Shown here: positions 8,851-18,192 of the stretch, piece by piece
How the letters are laid out: each line of letters begins with the position of its first letter
Numbering within the stretch: the stretch's first letter is position 1
Source of the DNA: Rikenellaceae bacterium
GTDB lineage: Bacteria; Bacteroidota; Bacteroidia; Bacteroidales; Rikenellaceae
Direction of reading: 5' to 3'
NCBI GenBank assembly: GCA_015059945.1
Contig: SUZJ01000005.1
Location: 124,001 to 188,000, forward strand
Length of the DNA stretch: 64,000 nt
Program-made: the position numbers and the translations under genes
Notes under the pieces: model-generated
Told to the model about the DNA's origin: nothing
The model's input: only the letters and a program-made list of their open reading frames with translations
Database searches by the model: none

Positions 8851-9468
8851 ATGAAGAGAACTATACTACTCGTTTGTGCCGTAGTGGTGGCAGCTTGGGC
8901 AGGGGCTCAGGAGGTGGCTCCGCAGCAGTCGCAGGCCCCAAAGGCCACCCCGTGGACACTTAATCTGTCGGTAAACCTGCCTACTTGGCAACAGCTCGGT
9001 ATGTACGACGATTGGGGGTTCAAGGATGTGGTGCCCGGAGGAACTACAAGCCACGACCTCGATTACATCGACCTAATGGCCAGTGTAGACCTCACAAGAC
9101 ACGTGGTCGATTGGTTCTCGCTGGGGGTTCGTACCACCATTGGCTACCGCAGTTATGCCTGTTACGACTCGCGTGGGGCCTCGCTGGGTACCGTTAGGCA
9201 GTTGCCCATAACCATCGTTCTGGCGGGCAAGGCCACCTACTACAAGGGCCGAGCATTTGAGCTCTATGGCAACTATGGCTTGGGTGCTTGCTTTGGACTG
9301 AATGTCACCGACTACTACTGGCGCCCTCGATTTGGAACGTATCTCTACGACCTCTTTGGCGAGTTCTACCCCGTATGTATGAACTTTGGCCACAAGAGAG
9401 GCCTATTTGCAGAGTTGGGCTTCGGTAGTAAGGGTTTGGCTAATGTGGGCTTCTTCACCACCTTTTAG
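8851..9468 (+). CDS. Hypothetical secreted, outer-membrane beta-barrel-like protein
   Basis: Signal peptide MKRTILLVCAVVVAAWAGAQ, alternating aromatic/hydrophobic strands, C-terminal F. Confidence 0.6.
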   Translation: MKRTILLVCAVVVAAWAGAQEVAPQQSQAPKATPWTLNLSVNLPTWQQLGMYDDWGFKDVVPGGTTSHDLDYIDLMASVDLTRHVVDWFSLGVRTTIGYRSYACYDSRGASLGTVRQLPITIVLAGKATYYKGRAFELYGNYGLGACFGLNVTDYYWRPRFGTYLYDLFGEFYPVCMNFGHKRGLFAELGFGSKGLANVGFFTTF

Positions 9469-9517
9469 CCCGCCCCACCCGCATAACAAGATTAACCACA
9501 AAACCAAGTAGATATAT

Positions 9518-10066
9518 ATGAAGAAGATTGTTTTGTTGCTCGTGGCTATGGTGGCGAGCGCTGCCCTTTGCGCAGGGCAGGAACAGCAGGAGCAAAAAGC
9601 AGCAGGCGAGGGTAGCCTCTACGCCTCGGAGAGGTTGTTGGGCTACGACCAAGCCATTGAGGTCGATGGCCAGTTGCTCAAACCCAAGAGCCCTCTGCTG
9701 GCGGCTGCGGCATCGTTTGCACTGCCCGGATGGGGCCAAAGGCTCAATGGCCAAAAGCAAAAGGGCAAGACGATTATGTGTGTGTACTGTGCCAGCGTGG
9801 GTGTGTCGATGCTGGCGTTGCAAATTCCCTATGAGATGGACATCTTTGGCATTGCCGACACTATGGCCTTTGTGGGTATGCTGACGAGCTTTGGCACTTG
9901 GCTCTACTCGCTAATCGATGCACCCGTTTATGCCAGCAAGTGGAACGATGCCAACGGCTTTGAGCTGGCCGAGGGTACTTGGCTGAGGGTAGACCCACGC
10001 GTGGGAATGGCTAATCCCTACGGCACAACCCCTGCGGTAGGCCTCGGAGCAACGATAACTTTTTAG
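9518..10066 (+). CDS. Secreted/membrane protein with DUF5683-like region, paralog of 8084-8785
   Basis: PGWGQRLNGQKQKGKTIM and LYSLIDAPVYASKWNDANGFEL align with the paralog. Confidence 0.7.
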   Translation: MKKIVLLLVAMVASAALCAGQEQQEQKAAGEGSLYASERLLGYDQAIEVDGQLLKPKSPLLAAAASFALPGWGQRLNGQKQKGKTIMCVYCASVGVSMLALQIPYEMDIFGIADTMAFVGMLTSFGTWLYSLIDAPVYASKWNDANGFELAEGTWLRVDPRVGMANPYGTTPAVGLGATITF

Positions 10067-10080
10067 GATTGAAAATTAGT

Positions 10081-10109
10081 AGCCCCCTCTGACAATAGCA
10101 GAGGGGGCT
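10081..10109 (+). terminator. Putative terminator hairpin after 9518-10066
   Basis: Perfect 11 bp stem AGCCCCCTCTG-acaatag-CAGAGGGGGCT; T-tract weak. Confidence 0.55.
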
Positions 10110-10133
10110 GTGGTATTTAAGGGCCTTAAAAAA

Positions 10134-10184
10134 CTACTCCTCCACTAAGTTAGGGGAGGTGCTGCGGAGCAGCGGAGGGGTCTG
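10134..10184 (-). repeat. Multi-hairpin intergenic repeat, copy 7 (inverted)
   Basis: CTACTCCTCCACTAAGTTAGGGGAGGTGCTGCGGAGCAGCGGAGGGGTCTG. Confidence 0.8.
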
Positions 10185-10202
10185 TTAGACGTTAGACTAC
10201 AA

Positions 10203-11567
10203 TTACAAGTCGCTATTCCATTGGCCGCCGGCTTCGGGGTAGACCATTGGGCGGGGCTCCTTGGGCAGAGCCTTCATTGCCAAGTAGCTCTCGTAGAGGC
10301 AGATTCCGTTGTGGGCGTTGCGCGCAAGCGAGAACATAACCACCGAGGGGTGGCCCTTCGACGAGTAGTACATCCTCTGGGCGCGCTCGGTGTAGGCACT
10401 CTTCCACAACGGAGTATTACTGGGCGACCCCTTGGCTTGGCTGCCCGTGCAGTCGATGTCGGCTTGGTCGCACACCATCAGGCCCAATCGGTCGCACAGC
10501 ACATAGAACTCCTCGGGCTGGGGATAGCGGGGTGCTACCAGGTTGTAGCCCTCCTCTTTGGCCTGGCGGAGCAGCTCGGAGGTCCTCTCGGCACTCTCGG
10601 CCCAATTGCACTCGGTAGCCCTTATCTCTACGGGGCTGCCATTGAGCATCAAGCCACCATCTTTCAGCTCGGCAGTGCGGAAGCCAAACTCTATCTGGGC
10701 AAACTCTTTGATGCGTGTCTCGTGCTTGGTATAGACCACTATGCGGTAGAGGTTGGGCTCCTCGGGGCTCCACCTCTTGACCTTGGGTACGCGGGCAAAG
10801 AAACTGACCGTATCGCGCGAAAGCATACGGGTGGTGAGTCGCTTGTTGTCCTGAGCAAGCACCTCGCCCTCGGGCGAGTGGAGCTCGTAGTGAATGTGGT
10901 ACTCCTTGCTGTTGAGCAGGTAGCTCTGCATAACTACGCCAAGGTTGAGCAGTCCGTCGCCTGCGGCATTGAAGGTTGTGGCCGTAACAAAGTCGTAGAC
11001 CGCAACGCGAGGCGATGCCACCAAGTGGGCACTCAGAAACTTACCCTCTGGGGTGCGCGAAGCCTCAATGGCGCGGGCAGCGTAGTCGCTGTGCAGGGTT
11101 ATGCTTATGGTGTTGTGGTTCTCCTTCAGAGCCTTGGTAAGGTCAAACTCAACGCGGCCTGCCGTCTGGGCCGAGTAGCCCACCTCGGCATCGTTCACCG
11201 CTACGCTCACAGCCCCATCGGCACCCTCGATGCGCAGCACCAACTGGCGGTCGTCGTACTTGTAGTTGCGTTTGAAGCGAGCGGTGTAGCGGGTGCGGCC
11301 ACCTTCCATCTGCTCGATGTGCCAGTTGCCCAGCTCGATGAGCATCTCGCCCTGGGCATCCGATATCATAGCCTCGCGAGTGGGGTAGTGGACTACTGCT
11401 CGGTGGGCAGGCAGTGCTTCGCGCTCGGTCATCTCGGGCTTCGCGAGGGCCACCTCGGCAGCCTCGGGCTCGACATACTCAAACGGATATTCCCACTGGC
11501 CAAATGCGCACAGTGTGGTGGCGAAAATCGCAACAAGCGTAGATAATATCACTCGGTGTTTCATCAT
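10203..11567 (-). CDS. GH2-like protein with degenerate or truncated catalytic domain
   Basis: GH2 sandwich and start of TIM barrel; HPSVVMFSLARNAHNG at the usual HPSVIxWSLGNESGHG site; start refined to MMKHRVILSTLVAIFATTLCAFG (signal peptide). Confidence 0.7.
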   Translation of the reverse strand: MMKHRVILSTLVAIFATTLCAFGQWEYPFEYVEPEAAEVALAKPEMTEREALPAHRAVVHYPTREAMISDAQGEMLIELGNWHIEQMEGGRTRYTARFKRNYKYDDRQLVLRIEGADGAVSVAVNDAEVGYSAQTAGRVEFDLTKALKENHNTISITLHSDYAARAIEASRTPEGKFLSAHLVASPRVAVYDFVTATTFNAAGDGLLNLGVVMQSYLLNSKEYHIHYELHSPEGEVLAQDNKRLTTRMLSRDTVSFFARVPKVKRWSPEEPNLYRIVVYTKHETRIKEFAQIEFGFRTAELKDGGLMLNGSPVEIRATECNWAESAERTSELLRQAKEEGYNLVAPRYPQPEEFYVLCDRLGLMVCDQADIDCTGSQAKGSPSNTPLWKSAYTERAQRMYYSSKGHPSVVMFSLARNAHNGICLYESYLAMKALPKEPRPMVYPEAGGQWNSDL

Positions 11568-12038
11568 TTCTCTCTTTTTTTGGCTATATTTGGGCCTAAA
11601 ATTACAACTCTTTTGCAAAAGTACGAAAAATATCCACAATTAAACTTCCCTCGCGTAACTTTACGCTGTCGTCGCGGAGCCACCGAGGGCGAGGTTGAGG
11701 TATTTGTGCCCCTGCGTGGGTGGCTGGTGCTCACCCCCGAGGAGTGGGTGCGTCGTCACGTTGTGGCCCACCTGACGGAGCGTATGGGTGTGCCGCCCAC
11801 ATCCATCAGCGAGGAGCACCCCGTACTGCTCAACGGACAGCACCAGAGGGCCGACATTGTGGTCTATGGGCCCGACTCGAAGCCTTGGTTGCTGGTCGAG
11901 TGCAAAGCCCCCGATGTGGCCATTGACGACCAAGTAGTGGCCCAAGCTGTCAGGTACAACAGTGTAGTGGGGGCAGCCCAAATTATGGTTACCAACGGCC
12001 TCGAAACAAGGGTGTTCGATGCAGTCGCCCCTCGTTAG
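11556..12038 (+). CDS. Stand-alone type I restriction HsdR N-terminal-like (HSDR_N) domain protein
   Basis: HPVLLNGQHQRADIVVYGPDSKPWLLVECKAPDVAIDDQVVAQAVRYN is the D...E.K nuclease-like signature; N-terminus overlaps the divergent gene so the start is uncertain. Confidence 0.7.
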   Translation: MFHHFSLFLAIFGPKITTLLQKYEKYPQLNFPRVTLRCRRGATEGEVEVFVPLRGWLVLTPEEWVRRHVVAHLTERMGVPPTSISEEHPVLLNGQHQRADIVVYGPDSKPWLLVECKAPDVAIDDQVVAQAVRYNSVVGAAQIMVTNGLETRVFDAVAPR

Positions 12039-12355
12039 AGTAGCAGTGCGCGGCTCGACATAAGGTTGTCGCTTAGGTTGTCTACGGCCTGAGTCAGTTC
12101 TTTTACGGCATCGAGTATGCGGTCGCTCTCGGTCAGGGGAGCGCGCTTGCCGTAGCCCTCAAAGGGCCTCACAAACAGGTAGTTCTCGCCTCCATCGGTG
12201 AACATAACATTATCGACATAGTAGATGTCGTTATAGTTGTCTATGTCGGCATCGTAGGCCTTTACGAGTGTGCCCAGTGGGGGTATGGCACTGAGCGCCA
12301 CTTGGCTGCCTGTGTGCCACCCCTCGGTGTAGTGTATTAAGGTGAAGCTATACAT
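12035..12355 (-). CDS. Hypothetical protein
   Basis: ORF MYSFTLIHYTEGWHTGSQVALSAIPPLGTLVKAYDADI...; the track N-terminus MPQLSIPNSQFP is translated from an intergenic repeat and is excluded. Confidence 0.45.
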   Translation of the reverse strand: MYSFTLIHYTEGWHTGSQVALSAIPPLGTLVKAYDADIDNYNDIYYVDNVMFTDGGENYLFVRPFEGYGKRAPLTESDRILDAVKELTQAVDNLSDNLMSSRALLL

Positions 12356-12388
12356 TGGGAATTGAGAATTGGGAATTGAGAGTTGAGG
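12356..12388. repeat. AATTGAGAATTGGGAATTGAG tandem repeat
   Basis: Degenerate tandem of (A)ATTGRGA. Confidence 0.7.
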
Positions 12389-12480
12389 CAAATGCGAGTA
12401 AGCGAGGGCAGAGGCTGCTTGCAGACTATGCCGAGCGTGAGCATTTTAGAGCAAGCGTCAGCTTGGTCAATTGAGAATTA

Positions 12481-12605
12481 ACACACGCCCCCGTCGCTGC
12501 GCGACACCCCCTCTAACTTAGAGGGGGAATGTGCGCGGGGACGCGCACGCAGTTTCGACCACTCCTCGGCCCTGACGGGCCACTCCCCTATCGTAGGGGA
12601 GGAGT
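12481..12605 (+). repeat. Composite multi-hairpin repeat (copies 8+9 joined by a third hairpin)
   Basis: ACACACGCCCCC-GTCGCTGCGCGAC-ACC-CCCTCTAACTTAGAGGG-...-GTGCGCG-GGGA-CGCGCAC-gcagtttcgacc-actcctc-GGCCCTGACGGGCC-A-CTCCCCTATCGTAGGGGAG. Confidence 0.85.
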
Positions 12606-12670
12606 TCTTTTCTAAGGCCCTTAATTACCTTAAAGTCCTTAATGACTTGGGTTGTTTAGACGTTTGACAA

Positions 12671-12699
12671 AAAAGGCCCACTCGCGTGGGCCTTTTTTT
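12671..12699 (-). terminator. Bidirectional-looking terminator downstream of slyD
   Basis: AAAAGGCCCAC-tcgc-GTGGGCCTTTTTTT. Confidence 0.8.
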
Positions 12700-12700
12700 A

Positions 12701-13240
12701 TTAGTGGCAGTGGCCACCCTCGCAGCCGCTCTCGCAGTCACCCTCGCAACCACAATCGTCGCAACCGCAACCGCACGAGTGGGGATAGTCGTCGTCGGTA
12801 GCCTCGTGAACGTCTACAACCTCGCCCTCGAAGTTCAAAGTCTTGCCCGCCATTGGGTGGTTGAAGTCCATCTTCACTGCCTCGTCGGTAACCTCTACTA
12901 CCACGCCTACGATGGGCTGGCCCATCTGAGTCATCATAGGAATACGGTTGCCAATGGTCAGCAGCCCCTCCTCGATCTTGCCCTCAATCTCGAAGGCAGC
13001 CTTGGGCACTGCAATAATCATCTCCTCTTGGTGCACACCATAGCCCTCCTCGGGCGAAAGGGTGAACGAATACTTGTCGCCAGCCTCCAAGCCCAGCAGG
13101 TACTCCTCGAACTTGGGCAGCAACATACCAATGCCATATACAAACATCAGTGGGGTCTCTTTGGTTGCCTGGTCGGCCACCTGGCCATCTACGGTAAGGG
13201 TGTAGCTGATTGCTACAGCCATCTCATTTCCAATTTTCAT
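12701..13240 (-). CDS. slyD: FKBP-type peptidyl-prolyl isomerase, SlyD-like with Cys/His-rich tail
   Basis: ISYTLTVDGQVAD..PLMFVYGIGMLLPKFEEYLLGLEAGD..NHPMAGKTLNFEGEVVDV and C-terminal SCGCGCDDCGCEGDCESGCEGGHCH. Confidence 0.9.
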   Translation of the reverse strand: MKIGNEMAVAISYTLTVDGQVADQATKETPLMFVYGIGMLLPKFEEYLLGLEAGDKYSFTLSPEEGYGVHQEEMIIAVPKAAFEIEGKIEEGLLTIGNRIPMMTQMGQPIVGVVVEVTDEAVKMDFNHPMAGKTLNFEGEVVDVHEATDDDYPHSCGCGCDDCGCEGDCESGCEGGHCH

Positions 13241-13287
13241 AGTGTTGTGTTTTGTGTTTTATATAGGAATTTTCAATTTTTATCTTT

Positions 13288-13333
13288 ACACACGCCCCCG
13301 CCCTTCGGGCACCCCCTCTAACTTAGAGGGGGA
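13288..13333 (+). repeat. Multi-hairpin intergenic repeat, copy 10
   Basis: ACACACGCCCCCGCCCTTCGGGCACCCCCTCTAACTTAGAGGGGG. Confidence 0.8.
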
Positions 13334-13371
13334 ATGACTTTGAGCTTGCTAATAATCTTGAATTTTCAATT

Positions 13372-13905
13372 CTATTTCAGTGGGTTGATTAGTTGGAGCA
13401 TATATTCGTCGAGCCAGTCGGTGGTGGTCAGCACCCACTCCCTTTTGAGGCCCACAACGCTGAAATCTTTGCTCTTAAAGAGGTTGAGGCTACGGGTGTT
13501 GTTAGACAGCACGTTGCAGTAGAGCTGGTTGAGCCCCAGTATCTGGAACGAGTAGCGTATCAGGGCCTGCAAAGCACTCGAAGCGTAGCCCTGTCCCTCA
13601 TCGTCTTTGTCGTATATGAGCACACCCACACCCGCACGGCGGTTATAGGGGTCGATGTCGAATAGGTCGATGGTGCCCACTGCCTTGTGGTTGCTCTTCG
13701 ACTCGATGACAAGCCTCAACTGGCGAGTCTCGTAGATGTCGTACCTTTGCTCGTCGATAAACCTACGCAAGATGTACTTCGAGAAGGGGGCCATTGTGCC
13801 ACTCACTTTCCACACGTTGGGGTCGTTCTCCCAGCGGTAGAGTACATCTACATCCTCGGGCTCGAGAGCTCGCAGTTTGATTATGTCGGTTTCCAGTGCG
13901 TTCAT
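13372..13905 (-). CDS. GNAT family acetyltransferase (SpeG/RimJ-like)
   Basis: LRALEPEDVDVLYRWENDPNVW...AGVGVLIYDKDDEGQGYASSALQALIRYSF. Confidence 0.8.
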   Translation of the reverse strand: MNALETDIIKLRALEPEDVDVLYRWENDPNVWKVSGTMAPFSKYILRRFIDEQRYDIYETRQLRLVIESKSNHKAVGTIDLFDIDPYNRRAGVGVLIYDKDDEGQGYASSALQALIRYSFQILGLNQLYCNVLSNNTRSLNLFKSKDFSVVGLKREWVLTTTDWLDEYMLQLINPLK

Positions 13906-13913
13906 ATATTATT

Positions 13914-13944
13914 GTCTACCGTCGACCGTCTACCGTCGACCGTC
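13914..13944. repeat. GTCGACCGTC(T)ACCGTCGACCGTC short tandem repeat
   Basis: ctaccGTCGACCGTCtaccGTCGACCGTC; related array at 19928-19957. Confidence 0.7.
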
Positions 13945-13975
13945 ATTTTTTAATTATTCAATTCTAAGTAGGCAC

Positions 13976-15208
13976 TTATAAGCCAATTACTTTGTTGCGG
14001 ATGAGCATAGCTGCGCCCAGGGCTCCTGCGTCGGCTCCCATCTGGCTCAGGCGGAACGAAGTATCTTTGTAGACCAAGTTCATCGAGTACTTGTTGGTGG
14101 CCGACTTGAGGGGCAGCATCAGGTAGTCGCCGGCGTGGGACATATTGCCACCGATAATCACCACCTCGGGGTTGAAGATGTTTATCAAAAAGGCAATACT
14201 CTTGCCAATCTTCTCGCCCGCCTCCTCGATGAGCTCGATAGAGAGGTTGTCGTCGTTCTTGGCCGCCGCAATGATGTCGTCGATGTGGATGCTATCGCCC
14301 GCAGCCCACTTGTCCCTGAGGATGGTATTTACACCCTCCGAAATCTTTTTCACAATCTTGTTCTCTATGGCAATGCCACTAACCTCGGTCTCCAAACATC
14401 CCTTCTTGCCACACGAGCAGATAATTTCGTTGTTGAAGAATGGTGTGTGGCCAAACTCGCCCGCAAAGCCACTCTTGCCATAGTAGAGCTTGCCGTCGGC
14501 TATGATGCCAATGGCCACGCCTCGGCCCAGGTGGAGGTAGAGCACGTTCTTCTCGTCCAGAGTGTTGCCCGAGTAGTACTCGGCATAGCAGCGAGCCCTG
14601 GTGTCGTTCTCGATGAGCACTCCCAAGCCCGTAGCCCTCTCGATAGCCTCTTTGAGCGACCCCTCGCCACCGGTAAAGTACATATAACTATGGCCCGTCT
14701 GGGGATTTACACGGCCCGCAATGCAGGCACCCAAGCCCAGTATCTTGCTGCGCTCGACGCCACAAGTGTCCAGAAACTCGTTTATGTGGGCACAAATGTC
14801 GGCCAAACACTTGGCATCGTCGACAAGCGTAAAGGGGGTGTGGGTGCGCGAAACGATGATGTTGTTCTTCAAGTCGGTGAGCACACAGCACAAGTAGTCG
14901 CGGCCAATGTCGATGCCCGCGAAATAGATAGCCGTATTGGCCAGGCCGAAGATGTTGGGCCTGCGACCACCTGCGGTCTCGACCTTGCCGTTGTCGACCA
15001 CAATGTCCTCGCCCACCAGCTCGCCCACCAGTTTGGTCATAGTGGGGACACTGATGTGCAGCGCCTTGGTCAGCTCGGCCAGCGTACACTGCCCATTGAC
15101 GGCCATATAGGCTATGATGCTCTGCTTTATCAGCATATTCTTGTGGCTAATGCCTTTGAGTGCTGCATCGCCATCGTGCTGATAAAAGAAATCTTTTAAT
15201 AGTGCCAT
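13976..15208 (-). CDS. ROK family transcriptional regulator/sugar kinase
   Basis: N-terminal HTH and ROK motifs GIDIGRDYLCCVLTDL, GRGVAIGIIADGKLYYGKSGFAGEFGHTPF, CSCGKKGCLET. Confidence 0.85.
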   Translation of the reverse strand: MALLKDFFYQHDGDAALKGISHKNMLIKQSIIAYMAVNGQCTLAELTKALHISVPTMTKLVGELVGEDIVVDNGKVETAGGRRPNIFGLANTAIYFAGIDIGRDYLCCVLTDLKNNIIVSRTHTPFTLVDDAKCLADICAHINEFLDTCGVERSKILGLGACIAGRVNPQTGHSYMYFTGGEGSLKEAIERATGLGVLIENDTRARCYAEYYSGNTLDEKNVLYLHLGRGVAIGIIADGKLYYGKSGFAGEFGHTPFFNNEIICSCGKKGCLETEVSGIAIENKIVKKISEGVNTILRDKWAAGDSIHIDDIIAAAKNDDNLSIELIEEAGEKIGKSIAFLINIFNPEVVIIGGNMSHAGDYLMLPLKSATNKYSMNLVYKDTSFRLSQMGADAGALGAAMLIRNKVIGL

Positions 15209-15418
15209 AGGGTTGTTTGGCTAAAATTTTATTTAGCACCACAAATATAATAACAAATTTTAGAAACTCAGCCTAATTCTTAAATTTTTTTCAAAATTTT
15301 TTCAAATTTTTTTACAAACAATGGTGTGAGTTGGTAAATTTTTGGTCTAACGGGGCTGATAGGTGGGGTGGGGGTTGTGGTAAGTTTGGGAAGAGTTGGG
15401 AATAAAATCGAAAAATAA

Positions 15419-15454
15419 TTCTCAATTCTCAATTCTCAATTTTCAATTCTCATT
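15419..15454. repeat. TTCTCAATTCTCAATTCTCAATT tandem repeat
   Basis: Direct reading; inverse orientation of the 12356 and 21025 arrays. Confidence 0.75.
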
Positions 15455-15588
15455 TATATTGCGTAAATTTGCGACGTTTGTATGCGCGTGCGTAGCGTAT
15501 GCGCGGGCGTTATGAACATTGGAGCAGAACAAACTATGCTAAAAACAAACACAATAAACATTTACTTTTAACTAAAAAATCACAAGTT

Positions 15589-16011
15589 ATGAAGATTTCG
15601 CACATCGAGCACCTCGGTATTGCTGTGAAGAGCCTCGAGGAGGCAATTCCTTACTATGAGGAGATTTTGGGCCTCAAATGCTACAACGTAGAGGAGATTG
15701 CAGACCAGAAAGTTAAGACCGCTTTCTTCAAGGTAGGTCAGACCAAGATTGAGCTGTTGGAGCCCACCTGCCCCGAGAGCACCATCGCCGGCTTTATCGA
15801 AAAACGTGGCGAGGGTATCCACCACATTGCTTACGCCGTAGAGGACGTAGCCGAGTGCTTGGCCGAGGCCGAGGCTAAAGAGGTACGCCTGATTGACAAG
15901 GCTCCCCGCAAAGGCGCCGAGGGTCTGAACATCGCTTTCCTCCACCCCAAATCGACCAAAGGTGTGCTGACCGAGCTCTGCTGCCCCGGTTGCAAATGCG
16001 AGGAGGAGTAG
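15589..16011 (+). CDS. mce: Methylmalonyl-CoA epimerase
   Basis: MKISHIEHLGIAVKSLEEAIPYYEEILGL...KTAFFKVGQTKIELLEPT...GIHHIAYAVEDV; start refined from 15499. Confidence 0.9.
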   Translation: MKISHIEHLGIAVKSLEEAIPYYEEILGLKCYNVEEIADQKVKTAFFKVGQTKIELLEPTCPESTIAGFIEKRGEGIHHIAYAVEDVAECLAEAEAKEVRLIDKAPRKGAEGLNIAFLHPKSTKGVLTELCCPGCKCEEE

Positions 16012-16193
16012 ACCACACAATCACACAGACACAAGACAAACTAACTAACTTTTTTATAAACTTAACGCAAGGGGCCCAAGAGGGAAAAGCCAAATTGAAA
16101 ATTGCAAATTGAGAATTGAAAAAATTTTGATTTGGGCCAGTTAGACGTTAGACGTTCCCAGAGGGTACACCCCGCGTTACACAACAAAACACT

Positions 16194-17756
16194 ATGTCGG
16201 AGATTCAAGACAAAATTGCGAAGCTGATTGAGCTTCGTGAAGAGGCAAAGATGGGTGGCGGTCAGAAACGTATCGACGCTCAGCACGCAAAAGGTAAGTA
16301 CACCGCTCGCGAGAGGTTGGCAATGATGCTTGACGAGGGTAGCTTCGAGGAGTTCGATATGTTCGTAACTCACCGTTGCACCGATTTCGGTATGGAGAAG
16401 AGCCACCCACTGGGTGATGGCGTAGTTACCGGTTACGGTACCATCGACGGCCGTCTGGTTTATGTCTTTGCACAGGACTTTACCGTATCGGCAGGCTCGC
16501 TGTCGCTCACTATGGCCGAGAAGATTTGCAAGATTATGGATATGGCAATGCGCAATGGCGCACCCGTGATTGGTCTGAACGACTCGGGTGGTGCACGTAT
16601 CCAGGAGGGTGTAAACGCTCTGGCAGGCTACGCAGGCATCTTCCAGCGTAACGTGATGTCGAGTGGTGTTATTCCCCAGATTTCGCTCATTATGGGCCCC
16701 TGCGCAGGTGGTGCAGTTTACTCGCCCGCGCTGACCGACTTTGTTATTATGAAGAAAGACACCAGCTATATGTTCCTGACCGGTCCAAAGGTTGTTAAGA
16801 CCGTTGTGGGCGAGGATGTAACTCAGGAGCAGTTGGGTGGTGCCAGCGTTCACGCAAGCAAGAGTGGTGTTGCTCACTTTGCAGTAGACACCGAGGAGGA
16901 GGCTATCGCCATCACTCGCAAGCTCATCTCGTACTTGCCCCAGAACAATATGGAGGATACCCCCGTTGTTGCTTGCTCGGACCCCATCGACCGCTTGGAG
17001 GATTCGCTCAACGACATTATTCCCGACAACCCCAACAAGGCCTACGATATGTACGAGGTTATACGTGCTGTGGTTGATAATGGCGAGTTCTTGGAGTCGC
17101 AGGAGGCTTATGCACGCAACATCATCACCGGTTTTGCAAGGTTCAACGGCCAGAGCGTAGGTATCATTGCCAACCAGCCCAAGTTTATGGCAGGTGTGCT
17201 TGATATCAAGGCTTCGTGCAAGGCAGGTAGGTTTGTACGCTTCTGCGATGCGTTCAACATTCCTATCGTTACCTTCGTAGACGTTCCCGGCTTCTTGCCC
17301 GGTACCGGTCAGGAGTATGGTGGCGTTATCGACCACGGTGCAAAACTGCTCTACGCATACTGCGAGGCTACTGTACCTAAGGTTACCGTTACCCTGCGTA
17401 AGGCCTACGGTGGTGCCTATATCGTTATGAGCTCGAAACACATCCGCGGTGATATCAACTACGCTTGGCCTTGCGCTGAGATTGCAGTTATGGGTGCCAG
17501 CGGTGCTGTTGAGGTGCTCAACGCCAAGGAGATTGCCGCTGCCGAGACTCCCGAGGCTAAGGCTGCCCTTATCGCTGCCAAAGAGCAGGAGTACAAAGAC
17601 AAGTTCTCGAATCCTTACAGGGCTGCCAGCTACGGCTATATCGACGATGTTATCGAGCCTCGCAACACTCGCTTCCGCGTGATTAGGGCATTGCAGAGTT
17701 TGGCAACCAAACGTCTGGCTAACCCTGCTAAGAAACACGGCAACATTCCATTGTAG
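16194..17756 (+). CDS. mmdA: Methylmalonyl-CoA decarboxylase alpha / carboxyltransferase subunit
   Basis: [25 protein letters not shown]...[30 protein letters not shown]...[13 protein letters not shown]. Confidence 0.92.
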   Translation: MSEIQDKIAKLIELREEAKMGGGQKRIDAQHAKGKYTARERLAMMLDEGSFEEFDMFVTHRCTDFGMEKSHPLGDGVVTGYGTIDGRLVYVFAQDFTVSAGSLSLTMAEKICKIMDMAMRNGAPVIGLNDSGGARIQEGVNALAGYAGIFQRNVMSSGVIPQISLIMGPCAGGAVYSPALTDFVIMKKDTSYMFLTGPKVVKTVVGEDVTQEQLGGASVHASKSGVAHFAVDTEEEAIAITRKLISYLPQNNMEDTPVVACSDPIDRLEDSLNDIIPDNPNKAYDMYEVIRAVVDNGEFLESQEAYARNIITGFARFNGQSVGIIANQPKFMAGVLDIKASCKAGRFVRFCDAFNIPIVTFVDVPGFLPGTGQEYGGVIDHGAKLLYAYCEATVPKVTVTLRKAYGGAYIVMSSKHIRGDINYAWPCAEIAVMGASGAVEVLNAKEIAAAETPEAKAALIAAKEQEYKDKFSNPYRAASYGYIDDVIEPRNTRFRVIRALQSLATKRLANPAKKHGNIPL

Positions 17757-17793
17757 TTTTTTTTGACCGATTAACTAAAACCAAAATTATACT

Positions 17794-18162
17794 ATGAATA
17801 TGCTTAATTTGGGTTGGTCGGAGATTTTGTGGGTAACGCTCATTGGCTTCTCGCTGGTGGCACTCACTCTGGCTCTGCTTATCTTCGTCATCAAGCTGTT
17901 TGGTGTGGCCTTTGCAGCCAACCACAAGCAGAAGGTGGCCAAGAAGAGCGCTGCCAAAGGCGAGGCTGCACCTGCGGAGGTTGAACTTCCCACAATGGTT
18001 TCGGCCGAGACCGTTGCCGCTATTGCAATGGCAATCCGCCTGAGCGTTGGCGAGGACCACGACCGCGAGTCGGAGGTTATCACCATCCAGAAAATCAAAC
18101 GTGCCTACTCGCCTTGGAACTCTAAGATTCACGGCCTGACACAACTCCCCGATCGTAAATAA
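17794..18162 (+). CDS. OadG-like (delta) subunit of sodium-pump decarboxylase
   Basis: Small protein, one TM segment and Ala/Lys/Glu-rich linker, between carboxyltransferase and biotin carrier genes. Confidence 0.75.
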   Translation: MNMLNLGWSEILWVTLIGFSLVALTLALLIFVIKLFGVAFAANHKQKVAKKSAAKGEAAPAEVELPTMVSAETVAAIAMAIRLSVGEDHDRESEVITIQKIKRAYSPWNSKIHGLTQLPDRK

Positions 18163-18192
18163 CAATCACAGCGTAAGAGTAAATAGAACAAA

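Noticed and set aside
10221-11546. 441-aa plus-strand ORF opposite the GH2-like gene
   Set aside because: The minus strand has a signal peptide and GH2 similarity; the plus-strand translation has no recognisable domain
16062-17738. 558-aa minus-strand ORF opposite mmdA
   Set aside because: Antisense shadow; no motif or ribosome-binding context
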